A stretch of DNA of 42,812 nucleotides. It comes from Succinivibrio sp. GTDB taxonomy: Bacteria > Pseudomonadota > Gammaproteobacteria > Enterobacterales > Succinivibrionaceae. The notes under the pieces are model-generated. The model saw nothing but the letters and a program-made list of their open reading frames with translations. It did not search any database and was not told the origin of the DNA. Of the stretch, positions 15,921-24,467 are shown piece by piece. The stretch covers positions 1-42,812 of the forward strand of contig JAFUGP010000052.1 of NCBI GenBank assembly GCA_017469335.1, written 5' to 3'. The position numbers and the translations under genes are program-made. The number at the start of each line of letters is the position of its first letter. Positions within the stretch are counted from its first letter, which is position 1.

Positions 15921-16286
15921 ATGTCAAAGTCAAGTAAAATCACCGCCTGGCTGGCCGGGGCCCTGCTGCTGACCGCGGCAGGAAGCCCGGGGACAACAAC
16001 CCAGGTTATGGCCATGGAGTTAACCGCGCTGCAGGGGAGTGCCGATTTCGTCAATGGCTACACCCTGCGCCGGGAAGCGTCCGGCAGCACCAAAAAGACC
16101 ACCGCCAAGACCCAGAAAAAAGCCAAGACCCAGGCCAAAACGGCCAAATGGTATTTCGTTGAGTACTTAGACCAGAACGGGCACAGTCACAGTTTTAAGA
16201 CTCAGGCCAAAAGCAAGGCTGAGGCCAAAAGCAAATTTCTGCGCGATCACAAGCGCTGCAAGGTAATCAGCGTGTACGAGGCTTGA
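15921..16286 (+). CDS. Small exported lysine-rich hypothetical protein
   Basis: A 121-residue protein with a likely Sec signal peptide: a basic start, the hydrophobic run WLAGALLLTAAG, and cleavage possibly after VMA near residue 31. A Lys/Thr/Ala-rich linker (about residues 57-75, with repeated KTQ/AKT units) leads to a compact C-terminal module: WYFVEYLDQNGHSHSF, then KSKAEAKSKFLRDH and CKVISVYEA. The pattern looks like a small alpha/beta fold, but I do not recognise the family. The ATG at 15921 is preferred over the GTG at 15915, because GGTGAG would serve as its ribosome-binding site. It begins 28 bases after nfuA and may share its transcript. Confidence 0.7.
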   Translation: MSKSSKITAWLAGALLLTAAGSPGTTTQVMAMELTALQGSADFVNGYTLRREASGSTKKTTAKTQKKAKTQAKTAKWYFVEYLDQNGHSHSFKTQAKSKAEAKSKFLRDHKRCKVISVYEA

Positions 16287-16328
16287 GACGTCCCGGCAGG
16301 AAAAGGCTTTCCGGTACGAGTCTTGAAT

Positions 16329-16358
16329 GCCTCAGACGGGTGGCGTGCACCCTGAGGC
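16329..16358. repeat. Intergenic stem-loop (CCTGAG type)
   Basis: GCCTCAG (16329-16335) pairs with CTGAGGC (16352-16358), and GGTG/CACC pair inside. It lies 43 bases past the small exported protein gene. There is no T-tract, so it may stabilise a 3' end or act as a weak terminator. Confidence 0.5.
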
Positions 16359-16421
16359 TGTAAGGTCAATGTGGGCAGGATCTGTCTGTCTTACCCGGCC
16401 TTGAGATCTCAAAAAACAGGG

Positions 16422-17006
16422 CTAATCCTCATCCTCGTCATCGTCCGGCAGTGCCGGAGCTGCAGCCGCGGCAGCCTCACGCATTTTGCGCGCATGCCGG
16501 CGGCTGTGCAGCAGCGTCAGAATCAGGCAGATATGCGCCCACAAGCAGACACTGCACAGCGGCAGGAAAGTTTGAGGATCGGTGAGGGTATCGTAGAGGA
16601 TGATGCTGGCGACGGCGCCCAGCACCAGCAAAAGCGCGGAGTAATAACTCAGTTTGATGGCCAGTGCGAGCTTCTCCGGCTCGTTGTCCTTGGTGTAAAT
16701 CACATCCCGGGGGTTTAAGGTCAGATCCTTGAAGGCGCGCCATTCGCGGGAGGCATACCACAGGCACAGCGCGGTCAGAAGCAGCGTGACCGGCAGCATG
16801 TGTCCCAGCCGGTAAGGCAGCCCCCACAGCACTCCCACCGCAGTGGTGATGGCAAAACTCAGCACCAGCACCAGCACGCAGGCCGGCAGGTTGCTGTAGA
16901 AGTAACGTTTAAGCGGTTGGTCAGGAAAAATACTGTTTGGTGCTTTCATGATGGCCAGGAGGCTCTTGCAGTTTAGGTCCCAATGCTCCGGGACCGTTCC
17001 GGACAC
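16422..17006 (-). CDS. Four-helix hypothetical membrane protein
   Basis: A 194-residue protein with about four hydrophobic segments (roughly residues 39-62, 69-86, 121-140 and 147-167), a basic stretch HSRRHARKMR and an acidic tail DDDEDED facing, by inference, the cytoplasm. I do not recognise the family. The ATG at 17006 has AGAGGGAG about nine bases upstream; a later ATG at 16949 has no ribosome-binding site. A run of CTCC and an inverted GC-rich stretch around 17041-17070 lie upstream. It has no obvious functional partner: ldhA lies upstream in the same direction with a gap of about 130 bases. Confidence 0.65.
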   Translation of the reverse strand: MSGTVPEHWDLNCKSLLAIMKAPNSIFPDQPLKRYFYSNLPACVLVLVLSFAITTAVGVLWGLPYRLGHMLPVTLLLTALCLWYASREWRAFKDLTLNPRDVIYTKDNEPEKLALAIKLSYYSALLLVLGAVASIILYDTLTDPQTFLPLCSVCLWAHICLILTLLHSRRHARKMREAAAAAAPALPDDDEDED

Positions 17007-17137
17007 ATGCTCGTCCCGCTCCCTCTTTAATTAAATCGCAAAAAGCCCCCAGGCGGCGTGAGGCTTTTCACATTTGAGTTCAAGTACAGCCGCCTCATAA
17101 CCTTTTGCGGCGCGGCCTCATGCGAGCTCTCGGCACC

Positions 17138-18139
17138 TCACTGAGCCTTGACCTCGTTTTTGAGCTCGGTATGCTCAAAGAAATCCTTGCAGTTCTGCAG
17201 GGTGGTGCGGGCAATGTTGACCATGGCCTCCTCGGTGAAAAAGGCCTGATGGGAGGTAATGAGCACATTGTTGAAACTCAAAAGCCGCGCCAGATGATCA
17301 TCGGTGATGACATTGTCCGAACGATCGGCGTAGAAATAGTCGCGCTCGTCCTCATACACATCCAATCCCGCTGCGCCCACCTGCCCCGAGCGCAGACCCT
17401 CAATGAGGGCGGCGGTGTCTATCAACGGGCCGCGGCCGGTGTTGATGATGAACACGCCCTTTTTCATCCTGGCGATGGCCTGGGCATTGATAAGATGACG
17501 GTTTTGCTCGGTCAGCGGGCAGTTTAAGGAAATGATGTCCGCCCGGGCGTAGAGTTCCTCGGGACTGACATAAGTTACGTCGTGCTCGCGGGCGTAGGCC
17601 TCATCGGGGTAGGGATCGTAGGCGAGGATCTTAAGCCCGAAACCCTGCAAGATGCGGATGAGTTCCCGGGCAATGCGGCCGGTACCGAAGATGCCTGCCG
17701 TCTTGCCGTAGAGATCAAAACCCATCAGGCCGTGCAGGGCGAAGTTGCCGTCGCGGGTGCGGATGTAGGCGCGGTGGGTTTTGCGGTTTAAGGTCAGAAG
17801 CAGCGCCACGGCATGCTCGGCGATGGCATGCGGGGAATAGGCCGGCACCTGCGTGACCTTAATCCCCAACTCGGCTGCGGCCTTGAGGTCCACGTTGTTG
17901 AAGCCCGCGCAGCGCAGCGTGAGCAGTTCCACCCCCTGCTCCTTCAAGATGGTGAGTACCTCGCGGTCGGCCCGATCGTTGACAAAGATACAGACAGCGC
18001 GGGCCCCCTGGGTCATCCTGGCATTCTCGGTGCTCAGAAAACTGCGCAGATTGCAAAGCTCAAAGCCAAATTCTTCGTTGATTTGGGCAAAACAGCGCCG
18101 ATCGTAGGAGTGGGTGCCGTAAAAAGTGATCTTTTCCAT
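17138..18139 (-). CDS. ldhA: Fermentative D-lactate dehydrogenase
   Basis: A 333-residue D-2-hydroxyacid dehydrogenase reducing pyruvate to D-lactate with NADH. It carries the Rossmann motif GIFGTGRIAREL, the catalytic Arg region LRCAGFNNVDL, INTGRGPLIDTAAL and the catalytic His in LITSHQAFFTEEAM (E. coli LdhA: VTGHQAFLTAEA). Length matches E. coli LdhA (329 aa). The ATG at 18139 gives the typical start MEKITFYGTHSYD; the frame extends four codons upstream without better support. It lies downstream of the ROK regulator gene in the same orientation, 115 bases away, so limited read-through from that gene is possible. Confidence 0.93.
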   Translation of the reverse strand: MEKITFYGTHSYDRRCFAQINEEFGFELCNLRSFLSTENARMTQGARAVCIFVNDRADREVLTILKEQGVELLTLRCAGFNNVDLKAAAELGIKVTQVPAYSPHAIAEHAVALLLTLNRKTHRAYIRTRDGNFALHGLMGFDLYGKTAGIFGTGRIARELIRILQGFGLKILAYDPYPDEAYAREHDVTYVSPEELYARADIISLNCPLTEQNRHLINAQAIARMKKGVFIINTGRGPLIDTAALIEGLRSGQVGAAGLDVYEDERDYFYADRSDNVITDDHLARLLSFNNVLITSHQAFFTEEAMVNIARTTLQNCKDFFEHTELKNEVKAQ

Positions 18140-18253
18140 AAACTGCCTCACATACCAAGATGGATCATTCTACTCACAAATGCCGCCGCGGCGGTAAGCT
18201 GCCGGCGTTTTCCCTGAGACCCCCGAGCACGCCCGGGGCAATGCCGTACGCTT

Positions 18254-19417
18254 TTAGGATACCGGCTGACGCGGCACGCTCTCCCAGGGCTCGATGGGAC
18301 GGATGTGCTCGGGAATATAGGCGGCCAGAAAAGGCAGCGCCGCTCCGATGGCGGCGGCGTGGTAGTGCACCACGGCCTTGGAGACAAACCCTTTTTGAAA
18401 GGTGAAGGTGCTCTGACTGCGGATCTGCTCTTCGATGCTGGCCACATCTTCATCTCTGAGCCACAGCGCCATATCGCCGCCTAAGATGATGCGCCTCTCC
18501 AGGATCAGCCACACCTGATAGAGCCCGCGCGAGAGGATGGAGAGAAAGGTCTGCCAGCGTTGCTGATAACGCTCCTCGCCCTGATGGAGTTTGTTGAAAA
18601 ACACGTTCATGCTCTCACCTTGCAGCAGCGCCTCGGTGGAGCACATGGTCTCCAGACAGCCGCGTCTGCCGCAGTAGCACTGCCGACCCTGCGGATCCAT
18701 GGTCATATGCTCCCAGGCCCCGGCATAGCCCTTGCGGCCGTGCTCAATGAGGCGATTGTAGATGAGGGAGCCGCCCAAGTGTTCGCATAAGGCCACGTAG
18801 ATGGCGTTGGTGATTTCCCGGTTGTGCCACAGCTCGGCCTGAGCCTCGCACTTGACATCGTGGCAGAGTCTGACGGGCGCTTTAAGCCTGGAGCGCAGCG
18901 CCGAGACATCAAAATGCGCGGTGGGAATGATTTTTGAAAATGTTATGTTCTCGCCGCTCTTGTCCACCACCGCCTGCAGCGTAACACCCACCCCCACCAG
19001 GGTCTCTCCCAGACAGTGCCATTTGTCCAGATGCTGGTAGACCGTGTCGCACAGCCAGATGGCGTATTCAGGGCTGTCATGATATTCCGTTTCTATGATC
19101 TGCATCTGCCTGACCTGCCCGCGCAGATCGCACAGGCACATCTTGACATAGCTTTTTCTGATCTCTACCCCCAGGGCCATATAGGCTTCCGCGCACAGAT
19201 GATAGGAAAGAGCGGGGCGTCCGCCGGAGGAGCGCAGCAGTTCACCGCGGCCGAGCAGTCCCTGTGATTCCAGCTCCTTGATGTGGCCCACCACCGTAGG
19301 CAGACTCAGACCGGTGAGCTCTGCCACCTGCGGCTTGGACAGCGCATCATGATCAAAGAACAGCGCCAGCACCCGCTCCAAGTTCTGCTGTTTGGGATCG
19401 GTTAACAGATCATTCAT
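18254..19417 (-). CDS. ROK-family transcriptional regulator of the sugar/polyol operon
   Basis: A 387-residue NagC/XylR-type repressor. An N-terminal winged helix-turn-helix (about residues 14-62: LSKPQVAELTGLSLPTVVGHI) is followed by a ROK sugar-binding fold. That fold carries the zinc motif C-x-C-G-x-x-G-C-L-E (Cys247, Cys249, Cys254) and an upstream His237. It is transcribed away from the dehydrogenase/ABC operon, from which it is separated by a 481-base control region, the usual layout for a local repressor. The inducer is presumably the transported sugar or a phosphorylated intermediate. Catalytic kinase residues look incomplete, fitting a regulator. Confidence 0.9.
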   Translation of the reverse strand: MNDLLTDPKQQNLERVLALFFDHDALSKPQVAELTGLSLPTVVGHIKELESQGLLGRGELLRSSGGRPALSYHLCAEAYMALGVEIRKSYVKMCLCDLRGQVRQMQIIETEYHDSPEYAIWLCDTVYQHLDKWHCLGETLVGVGVTLQAVVDKSGENITFSKIIPTAHFDVSALRSRLKAPVRLCHDVKCEAQAELWHNREITNAIYVALCEHLGGSLIYNRLIEHGRKGYAGAWEHMTMDPQGRQCYCGRRGCLETMCSTEALLQGESMNVFFNKLHQGEERYQQRWQTFLSILSRGLYQVWLILERRIILGGDMALWLRDEDVASIEEQIRSQSTFTFQKGFVSKAVVHYHAAAIGAALPFLAAYIPEHIRPIEPWESVPRQPVS

Positions 19418-19898
19418 AAGTCAGGTCTCTTTTGTTCTTATAGCAGAGTGCACACCATCAGCGCTGAGGTCAGGGTCTCCCCCGCGGTATCGCCGGCTTT
19501 CTGTCGTGGCGCAATCGCTCCAGCCGGGGCCTCTCTGAGCGGCTCAGGGTGCGTCATAGGCTCTGCAGCGCGACAGCCTAGTTGCGACCCGGGCCACGAG
19601 GGACCGCCATGATCGCCGCGTGAGCACTCTTCATTTTAGAAAAGTAGCTTGCATAAAGTAACTATTATTTAAATACGAAAAATCAAGGGGAATGCAAGTT
19701 ACCGGGACAATTTGTGATCTGAGTCATGGTCAATTTGTCTCAAACTAAGATCTCAGTCACGTTTTATTCAAGCGACTTTATTAAAATTGGTTACTGTAAG
19801 GTCTTTGGTTAAACCATTTGGTAAAATGAGTTGTAGTTAAGGTTTGAACCAGACCTGGGACGCATAAGAATACAGCTTTTACATTAGGAGTTACTAAC
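19418..19898 (+). promoter_or_regulatory. Divergent control region of the ROK gene and the polyol operon
   Basis: The left part (19418-19630) is GC-rich with one dyad, CTGAGC-G-GCTCAG (19535-19547). The right part is AT-rich and dense in repeats. CTTGCAT (19648-19654) is inverted as ATGCAAG (19692-19698). CAATTTGT is repeated directly at 19708-19715 and 19731-19738. GATCTGAGTCA (19716-19726) recurs as GATCTCAGTCA (19749-19759). TGGTT-A-AACCA (19806-19816) is a dyad, and GGTTTGAACC follows at about 19841. TGTGATCTGAGTCATG (19713-19728) resembles a CRP site with one good half. TAAAAT near 19822 could be a -10. The SDR start has TAGGAG upstream. Binding proteins are inferred: the ROK repressor plus CRP. 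Confidence 0.55.
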
Positions 19899-20681
19899 AT
19901 GGAAAACATCATTGACAAGTTCAGGCTCACCGGTAAAACCGCCTTCGTGACCGGCGGTGCCCGCGGCATCGGCAAGGCTGTGGCCGAAGGTTTTGCGCAG
20001 GCCGGAGCCAACATTGTCATTGCTGACTTGGACGACGCCGAGGCCGGCAAGACCGCCTCGCAGATTGCCTCTGACTACAAGGTCAAGACCCTGGCCGTCA
20101 AGACCAACGTGACCGACCCGCAGAGTGTCAATGCCCTCATCGAGGCCATCGACAAAGAGTTCGGCACCTTGAACGTGGCTTTCTGCAACGCCGGTATCTG
20201 CATCAACGCTCCGGCAGTTGACATGACCTTTGAGCAGTGGAGCAAGGTGATCAACATCAACCTCACCGGTGTGTTCCTCACCGCCCAGGCCGCCGGCCGC
20301 TACATGATTAAAAAGGGCATCAAAGGCTCCATCATCAACACCGCCTCGATGTCCGCCCACATCGTCAATGTGCCGCAGCCGCAGTGCGCCTACAACGCCT
20401 CCAAGGCCGGCGTCATTCAGCTGACCAAGTCCCTGGCCATTGAGTGGGCCGAGAAGGGCATCCGCGTCAATTCCATCAGCCCCGGCTACATCGGCACCGA
20501 ACTGGTCAAGGCCAGCCCGACCCTCATCCCGCTCATCGAGAAGTGGAATGCCATGGCTCCGCTGCACCGCTTGGGCGAGCCCACCGAGCTGCAGACCGTC
20601 ACGCTGTATCTGGCCTCTGACGCGAGCTCCTTCACCACCGGCTCGGATGTGCTGGTGGACGGTGCCTTCACCTGTTTCTAA
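19899..20681 (+). CDS. SDR-family sugar/polyol dehydrogenase
   Basis: A 260-residue classical short-chain dehydrogenase. The cofactor motif is TGGARGIG (residues 18-25), with NAG at 97-99 and the catalytic Ser152, Tyr165 and Lys169 (YNASK). Asp43 after the second strand favours NAD(H). The sequence resembles fungal/bacterial D-arabinitol dehydrogenases and sorbose reductases (SOU-type), which interconvert ketoses and sugar alcohols. It is the first gene of the ABC-kinase operon, with TTAGGAG before its ATG. The substrate is inferred from family and context; xylitol, arabinitol, sorbitol and mannitol all remain possible. Confidence 0.88.
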   Translation: MENIIDKFRLTGKTAFVTGGARGIGKAVAEGFAQAGANIVIADLDDAEAGKTASQIASDYKVKTLAVKTNVTDPQSVNALIEAIDKEFGTLNVAFCNAGICINAPAVDMTFEQWSKVININLTGVFLTAQAAGRYMIKKGIKGSIINTASMSAHIVNVPQPQCAYNASKAGVIQLTKSLAIEWAEKGIRVNSISPGYIGTELVKASPTLIPLIEKWNAMAPLHRLGEPTELQTVTLYLASDASSFTTGSDVLVDGAFTCF

Positions 20682-20690
20682 ACAAGAGTC

Positions 20691-20718
20691 CCCGCGCCGG
20701 CCTGAGTGCAGGCGCGGG
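20691..20718 (+). repeat. Intercistronic stem-loop between the SDR and binding-protein genes
   Basis: CCCGCGCC (20691-20698) pairs with GGCGCGGG (20711-20718) around a 12-base loop containing CCTGAG. It lies inside the operon and lacks a T-run, so it may act in mRNA processing or stabilisation. Confidence 0.65.
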
Positions 20719-20777
20719 ATAGTAAACAACTTTTCCTTTTAACTTAAATTTTCTTTGATGACATTTTGGAGATAATC

Positions 20778-21803
20778 ATGAAGAAGAGCGTTCTTTCTTT
20801 GATGTTCTGTGCGGCTTTGGCCGTTTCCGGCTCTGCTCTGGCGGCTGATACCGCCAGCACTCAGGGTGTGCAGGCTTCCCCGGAGTTCTACGCCAAGGCT
20901 GACATGTCCGTGCTCAAGGGCAAAAAGCTGGGCATCACCATTCAGTCGCTGCGCAACGCCTACTGGGCCGGCGTGATGGCCGCACTGGAGGATGTGCTCA
21001 AGGAGAACGGCGCCAAATTCACCATTGTGGAGTGCGACGACAGCTCCGCCAAGCAGATCGCGCAGATCGAGAACTTCATCTCCGCCGGCTGCGATCTCAT
21101 CATGGTGCACCCGTCTGACGCCGCTGCCGTGGAAGATGCCTGCGCCGAGGCCCGCAAGCAGGGCATCAAGGTGATGTGCTGGGATGACCCCATGACCAAC
21201 ACCGACGGCAACTGGATTTTGAACAACACCAATCTGGGCATTGCCATCGGCGAGCTGTGCGGTGCTTTCATCAACGAGCACTACAGCGCCGACAACAAGG
21301 CTCAGGTCGCCGTGCTGGGCTTCCCGCAGACCAAGATCCTCTTAGAGCGTGAGGAAGGCATCCGTGAGGGCATCGAGAAGACCGCCCCGGGCAAATACGA
21401 GATTGTGGCCAGCCAGGCTGCCCTGCGTCCGAACGAGGCTCAGACTGCCATCGAGACCATTTTGCAGCGCTACCCCGACTGCAAGGTGGTGACCGGTATC
21501 GGTGCCGGCCCGATGATCGGTGCTGACGAGGCTCTGCAGATCGCCACCGGCGGCAAGATCCCGGAGGATATGGGTGTGTTCACCACCGACGTGACCAAGC
21601 AGCAGCTGCAGCACCTCTCCGATCCGAGCTATCCGGCCAAGGGCATCATCGGCTTTGAGGGCTCCGACCGCGATACCGCCCAGAGCTGCGCGAGCATGTA
21701 TGCCTACATCCTCAGCGGCAAGCTGCCCGAGCAGAACGTGATCCGTGGTGTGGCTCCCATCACCGTCGAGAATGTGAAGGCCATCTCTGACGGTATGAAA
21801 TAA
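20778..21803 (+). CDS. Periplasmic sugar-binding protein of an ABC transporter
   Basis: A 341-residue type-I periplasmic binding protein (RbsB/XylF class). The signal peptide MKKSVLSLMFCAALAVSGSA-LA is followed by a likely cleavage before ADTAS at residue 23. The mature protein has two lobes. The first contains KLGITIQSLRNAYWAGV, DLIMVHPSDAAAVEDA and KVMCWDDPM. The second contains VVTGIGAGPMIGADEAL and GIIGFEGSDRD. The start at 20778 is chosen for its signal peptide and the TTGGAG at 20766-20771. A strong stem-loop follows the gene, as after many binding-protein genes, which would favour its excess over the ATPase and permease. The ligand is not identifiable from sequence. Confidence 0.92.
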   Translation: MKKSVLSLMFCAALAVSGSALAADTASTQGVQASPEFYAKADMSVLKGKKLGITIQSLRNAYWAGVMAALEDVLKENGAKFTIVECDDSSAKQIAQIENFISAGCDLIMVHPSDAAAVEDACAEARKQGIKVMCWDDPMTNTDGNWILNNTNLGIAIGELCGAFINEHYSADNKAQVAVLGFPQTKILLEREEGIREGIEKTAPGKYEIVASQAALRPNEAQTAIETILQRYPDCKVVTGIGAGPMIGADEALQIATGGKIPEDMGVFTTDVTKQQLQHLSDPSYPAKGIIGFEGSDRDTAQSCASMYAYILSGKLPEQNVIRGVAPITVENVKAISDGMK

Positions 21804-21822
21804 TCTTCTGAAACATTAAGTT

Positions 21823-21847
21823 CCGTCCCGGCATGGTGCCGGGACGG
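21823..21847 (+). repeat. Perfect stem-loop after the binding-protein gene
   Basis: CCGTCCCGGCA (21823-21833) pairs perfectly with TGCCGGGACGG (21837-21847) around TGG. Only TCTGTCTT follows, so some read-through into the ATPase gene is expected. Position and strength fit a 3'-protecting or attenuating hairpin setting binding-protein excess. Confidence 0.8.
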
Positions 21848-21868
21848 TCTGTCTTAAGGAGAGGGATA

Positions 21869-23383
21869 ATGAGCGAAGACTATGTACTGGAGCTGGAGCA
21901 CATCCGCAAAGAGTATCCCGGTGTGGTGGCTCTGAAGGATGTCACGCTGCAGTTAAGACGCGGTGAAATCCTCGGACTCATCGGCGAGAACGGCGCCGGT
22001 AAATCTACCCTGATCAAGTGCTGCACGGGAGCGGTGGTGCCGACCTCCGGCAAAATCAGGGTCAACGGCAAGGAATTTGACCGCATGACTCCCCAACTGG
22101 CCGCCGAGAACGGGGTGGCTGTCATCTATCAGGAATTCAATAATGTCGGAGAACTGTCGGCGGCGGAAAATCTCTTTTTGGGCCGCCCCATCCGCAAGGG
22201 CATGATCATTGACCGCGCGGCCATGGAGAAACGCGCGGCGGAGGCCTTTGAGCAGCTGCATATCAAGATCAACCCCAAGGAGCTGGTCAAGAACCTCTCC
22301 GTGGGCTATCAGCAGATGATTGAGATCGCCAAGGCCATCGAACAGAACGCCCAGGTTCTGATCATGGACGAGCCCAGCGCTCCTCTGACCTCCAACGAGG
22401 TGGAGAGCATGTTCAAGGTGGTGGAGCTGCTGCGCAAGAAAGGGGTGTCGATTATTTACATTTCGCACCGCTTGGAGGAGATTTTCCGCCTCAGCGACCG
22501 TATCGAGGTGATCCGCGACGGTGAGTACGTCACCACCCTGATCACCCCCAAGGCCACGGTGGATGAGCTCATCACCCTGATGGTGGGCCGCGAGATGACG
22601 CAGAAATACCCGCCGCGCAAGAACTGCATCGACAAAAACAAGGTGGTGCTGGAGCTTGACCATGTCTGCGGCAACGGTGACATCGACATGTCGCTTAAAC
22701 TGCACGCCGGCGAGGTGCTGGGCTTAGGCGGCCTGGTGGGCGCCGGGCGTACCGAGCTGGCAGAGGTCATTTTCGGCTCCAAGCCCATGGAGTCCGGGCG
22801 CATGATTCTAAACGGCAAGGAAATTCATCCCAAGTCACCCCGCGAGGCCATCGATCTGGGCATCGCGCTGGTGCCGGAGGATCGCAAACGTCACGGTGCG
22901 CTGCTGACCAACTCCATCAAGAACAACATCAGCATGCCCATTTACGAGCGTATTTCCAAGCTCAGCGTGATCAGTTCCAAGACCGAGCGTGACACGGCCG
23001 AGAAATACCGCAAGGAAATCCAGATCAAGTGCCCGACCATCAATCAGCTGGTGAAAAATCTTTCCGGCGGCAATCAGCAGAAGGTGATTTTGGCCAAATG
23101 GCTGGCCGCCGACTGCGAGCTGATTATCTTCGATGAGCCGACCCGCGGCATCGACGTGGGCGCCAAGTACGAGATTTACAAGCTGATCAACACCCTGGTC
23201 GAATCCGGTCGCAGCGTGCTGATGATCTCCTCCGAAATGGAAGAGCTTATGGGCATGTCCGATCGCATCATCGTGCTGGCGGAAAACCGCATGACCGGCG
23301 AGCTGCAGAAAGAAGAGTTCAATTCTGACAAGATTATGGCCTATGCGTCCGGAATTACCGACGCTGTTAAGGAGTCTGCATAA
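21869..23383 (+). CDS. Sugar ABC transporter ATPase (duplicated, RbsA/MglA type)
   Basis: A 504-residue protein with two ATP-binding cassettes. The N-terminal one has Walker A GENGAGKS (39-46), signature NLSVGYQQM and Walker B VLIMDEPSAPL. The C-terminal one has a degenerate Walker A (GLVGAGRTEL), as is usual in RbsA/XylG/MglA proteins, signature NLSGGNQQK and Walker B IIFDEPTRGID. It powers uptake through the adjacent permease. The ATG at 21869 follows AAGGAGAGG; the upstream ATG at 21833 lies inside the intercistronic hairpin and is rejected. The permease gene begins one base after its stop. Confidence 0.94.
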   Translation: MSEDYVLELEHIRKEYPGVVALKDVTLQLRRGEILGLIGENGAGKSTLIKCCTGAVVPTSGKIRVNGKEFDRMTPQLAAENGVAVIYQEFNNVGELSAAENLFLGRPIRKGMIIDRAAMEKRAAEAFEQLHIKINPKELVKNLSVGYQQMIEIAKAIEQNAQVLIMDEPSAPLTSNEVESMFKVVELLRKKGVSIIYISHRLEEIFRLSDRIEVIRDGEYVTTLITPKATVDELITLMVGREMTQKYPPRKNCIDKNKVVLELDHVCGNGDIDMSLKLHAGEVLGLGGLVGAGRTELAEVIFGSKPMESGRMILNGKEIHPKSPREAIDLGIALVPEDRKRHGALLTNSIKNNISMPIYERISKLSVISSKTERDTAEKYRKEIQIKCPTINQLVKNLSGGNQQKVILAKWLAADCELIIFDEPTRGIDVGAKYEIYKLINTLVESGRSVLMISSEMEELMGMSDRIIVLAENRMTGELQKEEFNSDKIMAYASGITDAVKESA

Positions 23384-23384
23384 A

Positions 23385-24332
23385 ATGTTAAATTCAAATT
23401 TTCTCAAACAAAACGCCATCTGGCTGGTGTTCATCGCGGAGATCATCATCTTTGCCATTGCCAGTGACGGCACCTTCGTCACGGGCCGCAACATCATCAA
23501 CATTTCCCGTCAGGTCTCCTACTACGGCATCGCCTCCATCGGCATGACCTTCGTGATCCTGATCGCCGACATCGACCTGTCCATCGGCTCCATCATCACC
23601 CTGGTCAACGTGGTGTGCGCCTTCCTGATGGTCTCCTACGGCGTCAATATGTGGGTGGCGGTATTCATTTCCCTGGCCATGGCCACCGGCATCGGCCTTA
23701 TCAATGCCGTGATGGTCGCGGCGGTGGGGATCCCCGCGCTGATCGCGACTTTCGCCTCCCAGACCGTGTTTGAAGGTGTGGCCTACCTCATCTCAGGCGG
23801 CCGCCCGATTGCCGGTTTTGATTCCAACTTCGGTATCTTCGGCCGCTGGGCTGCCTTCGACCTCATCCCGATCTGCGCCATTTTGATGGTGCTGTGCTTC
23901 GCCGCCGGCAGCTTCATCCTCAACAAGACCTACTTTGGCCGTTACTTCTACGCCATCGGCGGTAACGAAGAGGCCGCCGAGCTCTCCGGTATCCGCGTCA
24001 ACCGCGTCAAATACCTCATTTACGCGCTCTCAGGCTTCTTCGCGGGCTTGGCCGGTATCGTGCTGCTCTCCCGCGCCAACTCCGCGCAGAGCACGGTGGG
24101 CAAAGGCCTGGAATTTGACGTCATCACCTGCGTGGTCTTAGGCGGTGTCTCGGTATACGGCGGTGTCGGTACCATGTCAGGCGTGGTCGCCGGCGTGCTC
24201 ATCATCGGCTCTCTGACCAACGGCATGATCCTCATGGACGTGAGCGAATACACCCAGATGGTGGTCAAAGGCCTGGTGCTGGCCGTGGCCGTGGGCATCG
24301 ACTGCATGTCCAAGAAACGTCAGCCCAAATAA
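23385..24332 (+). CDS. Sugar ABC transporter permease (RbsC/XylH type)
   Basis: A 315-residue inner-membrane protein with about 8-10 hydrophobic segments. The conserved stretch is YYGIASIGMTFVILIADIDLSIGSI (family: 'G.t.vii.gGiDLSvGs'), and the coupling loop is ATPase-facing AIGGNEEAAELSGIRVNRVKY (family: yaiGgN..AArlsGi.v). The ATG at 23385 is one base after the ATPase stop, with AAGGAG upstream inside that gene; translational coupling is likely. The longer frame starting at 23343 is rejected because it would overlap the ATPase gene. Confidence 0.93.
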   Translation: MLNSNFLKQNAIWLVFIAEIIIFAIASDGTFVTGRNIINISRQVSYYGIASIGMTFVILIADIDLSIGSIITLVNVVCAFLMVSYGVNMWVAVFISLAMATGIGLINAVMVAAVGIPALIATFASQTVFEGVAYLISGGRPIAGFDSNFGIFGRWAAFDLIPICAILMVLCFAAGSFILNKTYFGRYFYAIGGNEEAAELSGIRVNRVKYLIYALSGFFAGLAGIVLLSRANSAQSTVGKGLEFDVITCVVLGGVSVYGGVGTMSGVVAGVLIIGSLTNGMILMDVSEYTQMVVKGLVLAVAVGIDCMSKKRQPK

Positions 24333-24362
24333 CCGGTACATTTAGACTTACAATAAACTCAG

Positions 24363-24383
24363 CCCGCAGCCTGAGGCTGCGGG
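24363..24383 (+). repeat. Perfect stem-loop between permease and kinase genes
   Basis: CCCGCAGCC (24363-24371) pairs with GGCTGCGGG (24375-24383) around TGA. No T-run follows, and the kinase start is 84 bases on. It is the third intra-operon hairpin and probably tunes expression of the catabolic genes relative to the transporter. Confidence 0.75.
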
Positions 24384-24467
24384 AGAACTCCCGGGTGACT
24401 GCCTGTGGTGTCAGCACCTGGTAAGAGATCCGGGGTTTGAGTCAAACGACATACGGAACAAGATAAA

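Noticed and set aside
19418-19640. tRNA or small RNA in the GC-rich part of the ROK/SDR gap
   Set aside because: No TpsiC-like GTTCRA motif or cloverleaf pairing; only one short dyad.
19884-20729. A 281-codon minus-strand frame opposite the SDR gene
   Set aside because: Antisense shadow of a clear SDR with an intact catalytic triad; Gly/Val/Asp-rich nonsense composition.
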